Source: Adiantum capillus-veneris (Eukaryota > Streptophyta > Polypodiopsida > Polypodiales > Pteridaceae). From it: a stretch of DNA of 64,000 nucleotides. The notes under the pieces were generated by a model. The model ran no database searches. It worked only from the letters and a program-made list of their open reading frames with translations, and was not told the DNA's origin. Positions 25,690 to 37,840 of the stretch are shown one piece after another (positions within the stretch are counted from its first letter, which is position 1; each line of letters opens with the position of its first letter). Position numbers and translations under genes: made by a program. Location: positions 46,976,768-47,040,767 of the forward strand of contig CM043944.1 of the NCBI GenBank assembly GCA_014529385.2. The letters are read 5' to 3'.

Positions 25690-27060
25690 GTTGTGTACCT
25701 GAGATGTAACCACTTCCTCCTCCATTTTTTCTTAGAGCTACATCCCATCCAAAATGAGCTGCTAATGCACATAGAAAATGCACAGTAGTCATACGACAAG
25801 TGGGAGCAAAAGTCTCTTCATAATCTTTGCCTTTCTGATGTGCATAACCTTTTGCAACAAGTCGAACCTTGTAGCAATCAATCTCACCATTTGGCTTACG
25901 TTTCAATTTGTAAACCCACTTTGTACCAATGGCCTTTTTTTCGGGAGGCAAATCACATAAAGTCCATGTGTCATTTTCTATAAGTGCATTATATTCTAAT
26001 TGCATGGCAACCATCCAATTTTTTGAATTTTGTGCTTCATCAAAAGACAGAGGTTCTTCCACATCACTAATTTAGAAATAGCCAAAGCATAACAATCTGA
26101 TGCATAAGATGCACAACGAGAATTTGAACGAGTACTACTAGACATAGGTGCATCCACTTTAGTGTCACTCAAAGTATGCACCAACTATTTTGGCATACCT
26201 CTAGCCTGCTCATTCTCAGCCCTTTCCATGTTAAATATATTATTTACATTTGCATCAGAAATAGGCTGATCCATAGCATTTCCAAAACCCCCCCATAGGA
26301 TGTACATAAGCCTCATTGGAATTTACATTTAAGTTCCACCAATAAAAAGAGGCAACAAACTGTCATAAAGGTCTTGTGAGCTAACATTACTATCTATAGT
26401 ATATGACAACAAAGGTTGAACAGAATCCTCCACAAAGACAACATCTCGTGAAACCAATATACAATTTTTTTTTGCGAATGGTATAGCCAGTAACCGTTGC
26501 TGTCAATACTGTAACCAACAAAAATGCATTTAATAGCTTTATCATCCAAATTTTTGCGTTGCATTTGTGGTACCAAAGCATAAGCCAAACAACCAAAAAT
26601 GCGCATGCGATCAGTAGATGGCTTCTTATCATGCCATGCTTCATAAGGAGTCATAGACTGCCAAGCTTTCGTAGGACACCGTTTTAGTACATAAGTGGCA
26701 CACATGATAGCCTCAAGGCAAAATGAATGTGGTAAAGCTTGACTCTTGACCATACATCATGCCATTTCAAACTTAGCTTTAAGCAAATACACTCATACAT
26801 GCCTAGAGTAATCATCAATGAAAGTCACGAAGTATAGGTAATTGCCTAAGGACGTAGTTTGCATAGGAGCACAAACATCACTATGCACAAGTTGCAATTT
26901 GCATGTAGCCCTAACTGAACCATCCTTTGGAAACTTCGAGCGCTGCCTCGTACCCAAAATACAACCTTCACAAACATGCTTCGCATGAGCTCCAAGAGGC
27001 GGCAAAGAAGAAACCATCAGATTTTTGTAAACGCAGCAAACTGGCAAAATTTAGATGTCA
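25690..27060 (-). pseudogene. Truncated copia pol fragment with deleted integrase core
   Basis: Read on the minus strand, 27047-26793 holds the integrase finger end ('CEGCILG') and the first core Asp ('HSDVCAP', 'FIDDYSR'). After a short stretch it jumps to 'SQALPHSF' and the integrase C-terminal part (26753-26394, 'GCLAYA', 'KCIFVGYS'). Then come the linker and the N-terminal RT ('GTKWVYKLK', 'YKVRLVAKGYAHQKGKDYEETFAPT', seen at 26062-25740). The segment with the second core Asp and the Glu is missing. RT stops right after 'GWDV' and joins an unrelated purine-rich sequence (about 25720-25738). Gag, the YVDD part, RNase H and LTRs are absent. It is related to, but distinct from, the element at 19982-25168. 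Confidence 0.85.
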
Positions 27061-27064
27061 TTTT

Positions 27065-28834
27065 TTTTAACAAATAGCTCTTTTAAGCGTGCCTCATTTG
27101 CATAACGTCTCGCATGTATACATCCATCACAGCTTCAATATTACCCGGCACAAATCTAGTCGTCTCTATTGTGGCTATCTAACCTTAGTTCCATCCACTT
27201 TGAAAAAGAGAGGACCCTCTTAAGCCAACTGATGATTATTGGCCTCTAAGGGCCTCAGTATCCATATGGATGAAGGTAGTTAAATTCTTGTGCTTGACAT
27301 GTGTGCTCAAAAGAGCCTTACAAAGTCTTAAAGAAAATTGAAAAGAAAGACACCATGCGTTTCAAATGATCTTTCCCAAAAGCTGCATTCAGCTTTTCAA
27401 ATTTTTATTGAAGGGGGATGCAACAAATTATTTGAAGTTTGAATATGATAAATTTTTTGAAACGTTTTTTTAATGTACCATTGATCACTTTAAAATCAAG
27501 TAAATTCCACAAAAGCATTGCACATTGCATATAGGCAAGGCCACCCCTTTATATAGAGTAAAAGTTTTCAGATTTCTTAATTGCAAGAAGCTTTTCATTT
27601 TATACACCTTTTACTTTTGCATTTTAGATGTTTATTTTTTCCAAATTGTGGAGACTTAGTCTCTTTGAAATTAAAACATTTGGTGAAGGGTTTTGATTTT
27701 TTAATGTATCCAATAAGAACAAAAAAATACAAAGTTCTTTTTAGTCAAGGCAAAAAGAGTGAGGCAAGCTAAGGCAATGCCGATTGTACATGCCAAAAAT
27801 GGATTAATGTGAAATTTCCATCTCATATTGTAAATTGTTTTTTTTGCCAAACTCACAATTGTGAGTATATGATTTGTCGGATGGTTCGAATGCTGGACAA
27901 TGGTAGTTTCATATTCTTAACGTTAAACCAAACAATCTTTTAAAGTAGATTTTTAAATCTCTCTCTCTCTCTCCCTACATATACATATAAAGTCATCTCA
28001 TCAAATACATAACTAGTTATGGAAAAAATATCTTCAATATGTTTGGATGCTTTTTTGTGAAAAAGTACTTTTATATAGTGACATGCATGATTCTAAGGCT
28101 CCAACCTCCCTCCATGGAAGATGAAATAGAGCAAGATGTATTGTAAGGAGGCATGCTTTTAGATCCCTTTTAATGAGGTTCTTTAACAGTGCATAGGCAA
28201 ATAATTAATAGCTCAAAGTCTTTTAAAATGTGAATTTCTAAGCAATTAAAAATTATAATTTTTCATTTCTATTTTTTAATCTTAATTGTTATGGATGAAA
28301 TTTGTGCACTTTTAATCATAATTAGCAATTAAGAGCTTAAAGTTTGTAAACTTACCCTTTACATTAAGGGCTAAGTAAAACATATTTGGTTGTGTTAGCT
28401 CCTTGAGGCACGCTCGACGGGGGTGGCAGACCTATTGGGCACGATGGAACCTTGAGTCAGCCTATTATTGGTTGTACAGGTTCGGAGCTTCCCTGTAAAA
28501 AGCTAGACTTTATGAAAATTTCATATTTTTTTGGCCATGGCTCGAGTTAGCATGGTGCATTTGTAGTAGGGTCTTTTCTAATATAATTTCACTCTCTTTG
28601 AGAAAATTTTGCGAAAAAATAAAATAAATGTTTTAAACATTAAGCCCTCCCCCCCCCCCTCTCTCTCTCTGTCTTTTTGTTGTAGATCATTATGAGTTTA
28701 ACCTTTTTGGCCTGCTAAAGAAAGGCCCTAGTATTGGGTCAAGTTAGGCGTTCTTTAAGGCATGCCGTCCACGTGGATGTTTGTAAAATCCTTCGTCGCG
28801 AGTTGTCCAGTACTGCGTTCAGCAAGTCTATGTC

Positions 28835-28837
<3 letters not shown>
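27065..28837. other. Non-coding stretch
   Basis: AT-rich sequence with no recognisable gene. A short CT tract (27960-27973) and a C10 run followed by CT (about 28650-28670) are present. Confidence 0.4.

Positions 28838-28927
<90 letters not shown>
28838..28927. repeat. (GA)45 microsatellite
   Basis: Uninterrupted GA run of 90 nt, separated from the next array by 73 nt. Confidence 0.95.
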
Positions 28928-28929
<2 letters not shown>

Positions 28930-28998
28930 ACACGTATGTTGCAGCTGCAGCTGAGACGTCTCGCAACAGCGTACGCTCCATCAATGCACTGCAACTGT

Positions 28999-29105
<107 letters not shown>

Positions 29106-29138
29106 GACGTCATGCGTACTGTTTCGCTGCAAATACTA

Positions 29139-29640
29139 TGCCGTTTTTTATTTCTAAAATGCTGTCAACCTCAAACGTTTCGCTGCAGGCAGTGTTTAGG
29201 CAAAAACGTGTTTAATACCATGCCGTTTTCGATTTTGAAAATGCTGTGAACCTCAAAAGAGAGAAAGTGTTTCTAAAATGCTATCAACCTCAAATGTTTT
29301 GCAGCAGGCAGTGCTAGGCAAAAATGTGTCTCAACATAATACCATGCTGTTTTCTATTTCGAAAATGCTGTCAACCTCAAAAGAGAGAAAGTGTTTCACT
29401 GCAGGCAGTGTTAGGGAAAAATGTGTCTCAACTTAATACCATGCCGTTTTCGATTTCGAAAATGTTGTCAACCCTCAAAAGAGAGAAAAATAGTGTAAAA
29501 ACACAGTAAATAGTACATAATTTTCCAAAATTTCCTCTTGAAAAATTTTCTTAGGGAAAAATGTGTCTCGACCTAATACCATACCGTTTTCAATTTCGAA
29601 AATGCTTTCAACCCCAAAAGAGAGAAAAATTGTGTAAAAA
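29139..29640. repeat. Degenerate tandem repeat (about five units)
   Basis: Units start with 'atgccgtttt(c)gatttcgaaaatg', continue 'ctgtcaacctcaaaagagagaaa' and 'gcaggcagtgttagg.aaaa', and end 'gtgtctcaac.taatacc'. Unit starts are near 29140, 29221, 29343, 29441 and 29581, so the period is irregular (80-140 bp). Confidence 0.75.
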
Positions 29641-29854
29641 ACCGATCAAGAAATTAGCCTGCTTTTTAAAATTTCCTGGCATGTTTTACATTCAAAATGG
29701 TATGTGTTAAGCCGAGGCACATTTTCCCCGAATACTGCTCGGCAATGTTGAGGCTCCTGCCTACTGCCATCTTGCGAGCTCTCTGCTTCATGAGAATGGC
29801 GTGTGCTTTAAGTTCCTCCTGTAGACGATGGCAGACCCTTGAATTGTCGATCGC

Positions 29855-29992
<138 letters not shown>

Positions 29993-30009
29993 CTATGGTA
30001 CCGAAATAT

Positions 30010-30310
30010 TTCAAGAGGAAACTTACACTATTTTTGTCTATTTTGGGGCGGAATTTCTCCTTTTGCCGTGCCCTCAATCGGTACCTTTTAAATTGAAAAG
30101 GGCACGATATTAAGATGAGACACATTTTTCCCAAACACTAGAGAGGAATTTCAAAAAATTAGGCTACTTTTTAAAATTTCAACACTTTTTTTTGTCTATT
30201 CTAGGGTAGCATTTCTCCTTTTTCCCAAACACTATCGTGCCCTCGAGCGGCATTTTTGAAATTGAAACCGGCACACTATTAAGACGAGACACAATTTACC
30301 ACGAGCACTG
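30010..30310. repeat. Degenerate direct duplication
   Basis: A block with 'tttttgtctatt.(t/c)..gg..g.(a/g)atttctcctttt', 'cgtgccctc.a.cgg' and 'attaaga.gagacac' occurs at about 30030-30140 and again at about 30190-30300. Confidence 0.6.
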
Positions 30311-30819
30311 GTTTTTGGAAATCCTTTTCCCTCCAAGTGCTCAGGAAAAATCATTTTCTCGAGCATGAAAATTTCTTTTCGCTGAGTTTGTCAAGAGAAA
30401 ATTTTAGGCTCGTTCATTCGCTATTTCTATGGTGTTCAACACATGAGCATGGTGGGAACCCTAGACCACCAACACACACTTGTCCACTAGTTCATTAATC
30501 CCTTTGAATTTGATGTCACCTCTTGCATGTGTCTAAATGTGTCAAATCCATTTAATAGATGTGATAGTAGGTTAGCTTTAAGACATAGTGAACGTTGAGA
30601 AAGGCAAGGGAGCTTGTAGTATATAAGTGGTTTTGCTACTTCAAAAATTAGTTCAAAAACATCCCTCTCTCTTAGTGATCCTAAGATCCTTGTGACTGTG
30701 TGAAGTATTGTTTCTATGAACTTATTTATCCTTTAGCTAAAGGATGTTCTTTACCCTTTGCTTCTTTTGAACACATCAAGTAATAATTGTGTGAACATTA
30801 TTTACCGTCCTCTCTTAAT

Positions 30820-32757
30820 ATGGCTGCCTCTTCCTTCCCGCGAAATCCACTCAAAGGACATTACGATGGCTACAATGACAACGTCGAACCCATGTGCGAT
30901 GAATCTAGTGATGTTCGCTCGATGGAGTTTGAAAATGGTGACTCAATAGCTTGCTAACTTATAGAAAATGCTTGATATACGCTTGGAAATAATGCGACTT
31001 TCCTTTTTGTTTTTACAGAGTTACACAAGATAGTGCACCGAGATACAGCTGCATCATTTTTGGGACCCGATAGTGCCCTCATTCTTGATCGCGTGTCTCC
31101 ACTCCGCACAAGGAGCGCTTCGAGTCTACCTAAGGTTGATGTTTCTTCTTCTCTTGGCGTTGGGCCCAAATCCCTCAAGCGTGTGGAACAAAGTGGTGCA
31201 ATAGCACGTACACTTTCCAAGTTGTGCAACGCGACAACGGAACTAAGTAAGGCTTTCTTGCACCGCATAGATATTCTACTCTTGTATCCAACCCTTACGA
31301 GTTTTGTTTTTTGTTGTGGTAGCCAAACCTTTACGGGGGGGACCACCACCTGTAGCTGCAAAAAAAGAGAGCGTTGCGGAGGGTGCCAAACTAGAAGCAC
31401 ATATTGCTACAGAGCGTTGCCATGAGAATGTAATTCCCGCTGGTTCATCTTCACTTGTGCCTTATATTCCCACCAAGATCCCTCTATTGCGCATTGTTGA
31501 CATCACTGAAACTTGCCCTCGTTTCGCATTCGAGGGGTGCATACTTAAATGATATGTAACCTATAAACAAAGCCCATAAGTCACTAAGTATATGCGTTAC
31601 CTTAAGGCAGACTTAGTTGATCCACTCAACACTGACACCATCACTTTTGTTGTTATCAATCAATTTATTAAGCAATTCATTGACACCCTTACTATAGGAG
31701 ACTTTGTCCACATTGAGAATGTAACTGTAAAAAAAAAACTAAGTCAGATGGTTGCACATCTCCTTATGTACTAGTTTTCAATGCTTCCACGGTTGTAGAA
31801 AAGACAAAGCCTTTTGAAGTCAGCCTTAGTTTCTACCCAGAGAGCAAAGTGCGTCAATTTTCGGATGAGGCACAGTCCTTGCATGCACAAGGCACCCTAT
31901 ACACACTTTGGAACTGTAGCTTTTGTTGTTATGCTAGCACTTCAAAAGTTGGACTTTCCCAAGGTGATCTTGTTGTTGCAGATGGGCCAACAGATGAGGA
32001 CCGTGCCATTGTAAGGCTTACTTATCTTCACCCTTCTATAGATTTACAGCTTTCTAATATTTTTCCTCTCTTGCCATCACATCTTAGCTTCGTGAATGCA
32101 CGTAAAGACGATTACCACGCTGTTTTTGGTGCTCTTGAGACCGATGTGCATCCTATGTTTGTTGCACGAAACATAGGTTCCTTCACAGGTCGAAGCAAAT
32201 ACACTCTTAGTCTTGGATATTACTATCTTAGCACACGTCAAAAGTCCTCGTCTCAAGCACCGTTTGGAGGAAGCATATAAGGCCCACATTCTTGATGTTG
32301 GTCACAATCAAGAAGTAAGTATCGATCTTGCTTTTCCTTTTTCACCGCAATAACTCAAGAAAGCTCTAACTCGTCAGGTGCCTATACATAGGTAACTGGC
32401 ACACTACACTTTGTGAATGTGAACTCTATTTTGGTGGAACGTTTTTGCGGTCAATGCAAATCTACTAAGATTCACCACCAACAAGAGGCAGACTTTGCTC
32501 TATTTGCTCAAAATCTACATCTATTGTTTTGGTGCCCAAGCTTGAAGGAAAGATTTTGGCCAACAAAGCTTTCCCAATTGATGTTTCCTTAGCGGGTGAC
32601 ATAGTCGACAAAGTATTGCACCTTGACAAAAACTTTGTTGACTTATAGGCTTCTGATGTGCTGGATGCACGTGAGCTACTAGCCTCCCTTGTTCGTACTG
32701 GCAAATTCACCGTTAACAAATTAGGCCTCATCACATCTTTTGTCGAAGAGACAAAGT
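30820..32757 (+). pseudogene. RPA70-like single-strand DNA-binding protein of a Helitron (with probable introns)
   Basis: The proposed ATG is 30820. OB-fold features are visible: 'IPLLRIVDI...FAFEGCIL' (about 31475-31550), then 'RYLKADLVDP...ITF' and 'GDFVHIENV' (31590-31735). A second fold starts 'SPYVLVFNAS' (about 31755). A zinc-ribbon-like CGQC at about 32449 pairs with a CSIC some 50 nt on in another frame, as in the C-terminal RPA70 domain. Two probable introns have good 3' sites: a pyrimidine tract ending TTTTTACAG at 31018, and one ending TTGTGGTAG at about 31322 (with GTAAGG near 31247). Breaks include stops near 31549 and 31591, a frameshift in the A run at about 31730 and a stop near 32648. 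Confidence 0.65.
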
Positions 32758-32851
32758 AGTGCTCCTCTACGACATTGAAGCTCCATCACCTCCACGCCGA
32801 AGAACACCCTTTGTATTATATTGCTTTCATCCATGCTCATCTTGTAAATTC

Positions 32852-32854
<3 letters not shown>

Positions 32855-32892
<38 letters not shown>
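32855..32892. repeat. (TC)19 microsatellite inside a probable Helitron intron
   Basis: The tract lies between a GTAAAT at 32845 and CCTTCCACCCCATAG ending near 32938. It sits where the intron's polypyrimidine tract is expected. Confidence 0.85.
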
Positions 32893-32893
<1 letters not shown>

Positions 32894-32938
32894 GTGTGTG
32901 TGCATGTTTCATTTACTTATCTTCCTTCCACCCCATAG

Positions 32939-35900
32939 CGTAAGGGGAGGAAAAACTGCATGTACATGGCTTCCTCAACCAACCATAATGCATCTTTTGA
33001 ACAACTCATTCAAAATGATATTGATAGTGCTTTCCTTGCTAATCACCCATGGAATAATAATGTTTTCCTCGTGCTCAATAAAATAATAAAGTCGTACTCC
33101 TCATTACAAAAAATCACCAACATCATGATAGAGGTAGTGAGAGTATCATTGGAGCAAACACCAATGATCACACCTTCTCTAGCGCATTTGGCTTCCAGTA
33201 GACACAATTCTTTCATTTTGACCCAAGTATTAAAGTCACACATCATCTATTAGTATTGCGCTTGATATTATCCATGTGTTCTCCTTTAGATTTAGTATTG
33301 CATGTGATGTCTATATTTACGGTGTGCCAATAAATTCACTCAAAAACACAACATTCAATAATGGAGCCGATCCAACGACATTTCACAAAATCATCATTGT
33401 TGATAGAAGTGGTAACCTATTTTTTTACTTGGGGGACAACTGATCCTCACACAAATGCAAGCTTCGTACCTGGGACAAAAATGAGACAGAGTCATTGACA
33501 GCTTTGATTCTCCAACAACCGAATGAACTCCCTATCTTCATCGCGAGACAATTTGCTTGCTTAGGTGATAGAACCATCCAAGAAATAGGTGCAATAACAT
33601 CAAAAATTAAAAAACTTTTTTAAAAAATACACCCCACAGCTCCGTCCAACATAAACATTGAACAAGCCTCTTTACCAAAAAAAGCTATACAATAGTACAT
33701 AGAAACAACAAACGATGTTCCTATATATCGATGTTATAAATGTGGACGTTTAATGTTTTTTTCACAAATAGCTCAAAAAGGGCGTAGGTTGGCACTTGGG
33801 AGGTCTAGAAACAATTTGATACACGAAAACTATGTTTGCACTTCGTGCGATCGTAGAAGGCAAGAACATGGTGCACTACTCACCCAATTGAATTCCATAG
33901 GATTTAACCTCCCCTTGGCTACACTAGAGAAGCTAAATCATTTAGAAAGCCGCCTTGTAAGTCCTATGCTACCTTTCACCAAAATTAGGGAGCTTACATA
34001 TGATGGTCAATTTGGGTTGCGAGGTAGCGTTGTTAATGTTTTGGTATCCTTGGGGAAAACACAACAAATATTGCCAAGGTTTATTCATGATGAAGCCTCG
34101 ATACTAGTGGGTATTAAGCGTCATCTACAGTACAATCATTGCTACCTTTCCGGGGTTGATCGACCATTGCTTACAATGAAAGCCACTGCTCAACTATTGC
34201 AAACATCTTTATACAAGAACGAAAAAATTACTCTGAACAGCGAGTGGGTAAGCCATTTCCATAGTCTTCATTGTCCTTTGCTTGACGATTTTGCTGACGA
34301 CAATCAACCATCAGAAAAAGATGATCTAGCTACAGATGTCATGCTCCATGGAATTGATCAGTCCCCATTGAGTCATCACAACAAGTAGTAGATCACAACG
34401 ACAAAGTCTTCTTTGTAGCTCCTGTCGAGGGAAATAATCCTTTGAGTATTTTCAAAGATGAATATTGTGAAGAACTTAGTTTCCCTACTATTTTCTATGG
34501 TGAACCTCGTAAATACCATACACTTGCTAAGCATAAATATCAACACGTGGCTCAATGGGAGCTTATGCATAGTGATAGAAGGTTCTTACTAAATTTAGAG
34601 ATTTTTTTTTTTCAAAACAGTCAAAGTAATGACTCAAAAAATCATGGGATCCATTTGGATCCGTATGTGCAAAGGCAAGCTAAACCACAATACACTAGTG
34701 GCCTCACAGGTTATTAGAGATACTAACATTGAGAAGGTCTTGTTTTCCCAACTTGGATATCGTGACTTGAGGCATTGCGAACATCACCTGACTATAAAGA
34801 GAAACTAAAAAGAAATGCCTTCGCTATGATTAAACAACTTGGACCACCAACATTCTTCATCACATTTTATGCGGCTGAGAAACATTGGAAGCCCTTGATT
34901 AGAGCACTTACTAAGCTCAACCCCATCATGCGTGCAAGCACACAGACATAAGCGTCATACATACGAGATTTGGTTCGAGCCGACCCTGTAAACAACAGCC
35001 CGCTTTTACTTGAACCGATTTAACGGGATGAAGAAATTGCTAACCAAGGATATAACCATATTAGGAAAACTCAAAGATTACTTTTTTGTAACCGAGTTTC
35101 AAAGCCGAGGTAGCCAGCATGATCATGGGCTCCTATGGATAGAAAATGCTCCTATCTACGGGAAAGATCCCAACAAAGATGTTGTGGATTTGATAAGTAC
35201 ATAACAACTGACTCCATGCTCCTTCCTATAGATTTACAAGAAATTCAAACACACAAGCATAGGAAGGCTTGCTTCAGAAAACGCACGGGATGCCGCTTTG
35301 ACTTTCCTCGCTATCCGATGTCTTTTACTATGATTTTAGAACCCTGCCATTCTCCACATAACAATATCCAATACAAAAGAAAGAAACACAAACAAATCAA
35401 AGATAATCTACTACTACTATATTATAAAGCAAATATTACATTCGAACAGTGGCTCCTATCTAGGGACCTTTGATTTGACGATTACATCGAAGCTATATCA
35501 TCCATAATCTCATGCCCAACACTTTTGTTGAAAAGAAATATCAAAGATATTTACACAAATAACTTCAATCCAACCATTTCAAAGCTATGGGAAGTGAATT
35601 CAGATATACAATACATTTTAAATGCACACGGAGCAGCTACCTATTGCACCTCAAATATAACAAAATTTGATAACACACTCATCAAAGCAATCAAAGAACA
35701 ATTTGACTCTTGCATTGGAAACAATGCAACTACATTTGATAGACTTTGAAAAATAGGAAACACAATACTAAACACACAGCAAATAAGCTCACAACAAGCA
35801 GTGTATATTGCACTTTCCCTACCTCTCTACAACGCAACTCGAGAATTTATGTTCATAAACACAAACCCTCCCCACAAGAGAACAATGCTTCTCAAGCGAA

Positions 35901-35950
35901 AACACCTCCTATAAAACATAAACTCGACTAGCATAGAAATCTTTTACGAG
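32939..35950 (+). pseudogene. Helitron Rep region (Zn ribbon, DUF6570-like, HUH nuclease), decayed
   Basis: From about 33735 a 'CYKCGR...YVCTSCDRRR' ribbon precedes a DUF6570-like segment ('LNSIGFNLPLATLEKLNHLE', 'SPMLPFTKIREL', 33850-34060), open at 33753-34388. 'FPTIFYGE' (about 34485) marks the Helitron-like N-terminal domain. The metal-binding HUH motif survives as HDH in 'EFQSRGSQHDHGLLW' (35118-35126, frame 35010-35204). 'IQTHKHRKACFRK' (about 35245) follows. A Tyr-motif region at about 35620-35665 reads 'ATYCTSNITK', where positions often Tyr in the family are His and Asn. A 'LPLYNATREFMFINTN' type block lies near 35820-35870 in another frame. At least five frame breaks make it inactive. 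Confidence 0.7.
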
Positions 35951-36001
35951 ACAAGCATAGACAAATACTGTACACGTCCTGCCCAGCTCAATGCCATATC
36001 A

Positions 36002-37835
36002 TTGGCAGAATTTGCCTCCACATACAATACAATAAGCAACACATACAAAAAACGTACCAAACCAAAAATTATACAATATGTCAAATATAATGCCGCAAAA
36101 AATCCAGATAATTATTATAGAGAACAATGTCTTTTATTTCTACCATGGATAAATAATAAAACTCAACATCTAACAGATGGACTCACATGGAAAGATGTAT
36201 ACAATCAAAATAAACCTACCATCGATACAAATGAATCCAAATATAACAAAACCACAATACTAAAAGACAACCTTAACACCGACTCACTAGCCACCAATTC
36301 ACCTTCGACATCTACAACACTATCTAATATTTCCTCCCATATTCGTGTTGACATCACACGAGACCTAAATATCCAACACCACCAGCTGCATACACACACT
36401 ATATCAACCATAAAAATACTACTGCAACCAAACGATATGTATTACAAGAGAATTCTATTACTTAACACACAACAAAGGCTAATATTCGATGATATTATGT
36501 TAAAAAAACATATATTTCCTACAGAACCAATCCATATTTTCCTGACTGGAGATGCAAGCACAAGAAAAACTTTCACCCTCCTTTTGATTGTCCAGGGACT
36601 TCTACGTTTGGCTGCCTTTAACATTGGTGGAACCACTATCCACTCGGCCCTCCACTTGCCACTGCTCACATCATCTAACACTTCCCTATCACTTGAGAGG
36701 CTGAATGAGCTACGACTGCTTTATCGCGACCCGCAGCTAGCCATTTTTTATGAAGTCTCCTTGATTGGAACAAGAATCTTCGTTATGGCAGACTCTCGCC
36801 TGCGTGCAATAAAAAACAACTACGACCTTCCATTTGGTGGTGTTGATGTTGTCTTGTGCGGCGATCTTTGCCAAGCGAGTCCTGTGCGCGACTCTTGGAT
36901 TTTCTCTAGAATACATCAGTTGCTCGAAGCTATCTCACCCTCTTTCTGGCATGACCGCATAAAGTGTTATGAGTTAACAAGCACCATGAGACAAACTAAC
37001 AAGACATTCATCGACATACTCAACAGGACACGCGTTTCAAAACACACCAACGAAAACATTGTGTACCTCAATACACATTACATGCGCACAATACCTCATA
37101 CAGCCATGGTCTCCCACCTTTATTATGCAAAATAAAGATAAAGACCTACACAACCAACATATTTTCAAAACTACCATAGGGACACCACTATTTATTGAAG
37201 CACAAGACACAAGGGCAAAAAATTACAGCAAAACTATTCAAATATCGATAGATCCAAAATTGACAGCAGGTCTTCACAAAAAACTTCACTTGAAACCAGG
37301 CCTAATTGTAGAACTTGTGCCGGAAATGTTGACATTCTAGATGGCCTAGTCAATGGAGCCGACGGTATATTCAAAGCGATAACACAAAACTCCACGACAC
37401 AAACCATCTGGATTCACTTTCAAACCACTAAAGTAGGCCAAAAATCTAGGTATGAAAACCAAAAACTATACATTGCATCAATAGATAGGCAATGGACACC
37501 AATCCAAAAAATAACACGTGAGTTTCAAATAGGAAAGAACTTCCTGAACACTATTACTAGAACACAATTCCCAATTCAACCTATAGCTGCTAGAACCATA
37601 CACCGTGCACAAGGTTTGACATTGGACACCTTGGCTTTCGATCCAACCAGCATTCGAAGTCACGGCCTTGTGTACACTGCCCTCTCCCGCATAAGCGATC
37701 CCAACAACCTTTACCTCCTGGCAGAATTAACTTCCAACCATATTAAAGTAGACCAAACAGTTCTAACTGAGTTACACAGCCTCAAAACACATGCCACTTT
37801 GCAACCTACACAGCTTAACCTCCACTCTTTGCCCG
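36002..37835 (+). pseudogene. Helitron Pif1-type helicase, decayed
   Basis: The 377-codon open frame 36002-37135 begins with the Helitron linker ('YYREQCLLFLPW'). Walker A reads GDASTRKT (36548-36571), where the usual Gly-Lys is Arg-Lys. Motif II reads IFYEVS (36743-36760), where the usual Asp-Glu is Tyr-Glu. Motif III is 'LCGDLCQASPV'. After a frameshift near 37135 the frames continue through 'HNQHIF', a 'KPGLIVEL' segment (about 37300) and C-terminal motifs 'RTIHRAQGLTL' and 'VYTALSRI' (37590-37690). Substitutions in both nucleotide-binding motifs argue that it is catalytically dead. It leads without a stop into the EEP-like domain. Confidence 0.75.
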
Positions 37836-37840
37836 ACAAT

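Noticed and set aside
36002-37135. Cellular Pif1 helicase gene
   Set aside because: The linker sequence before the helicase, the upstream Rep motifs and the fused EEP region indicate a Helitron, and Walker motifs are damaged.
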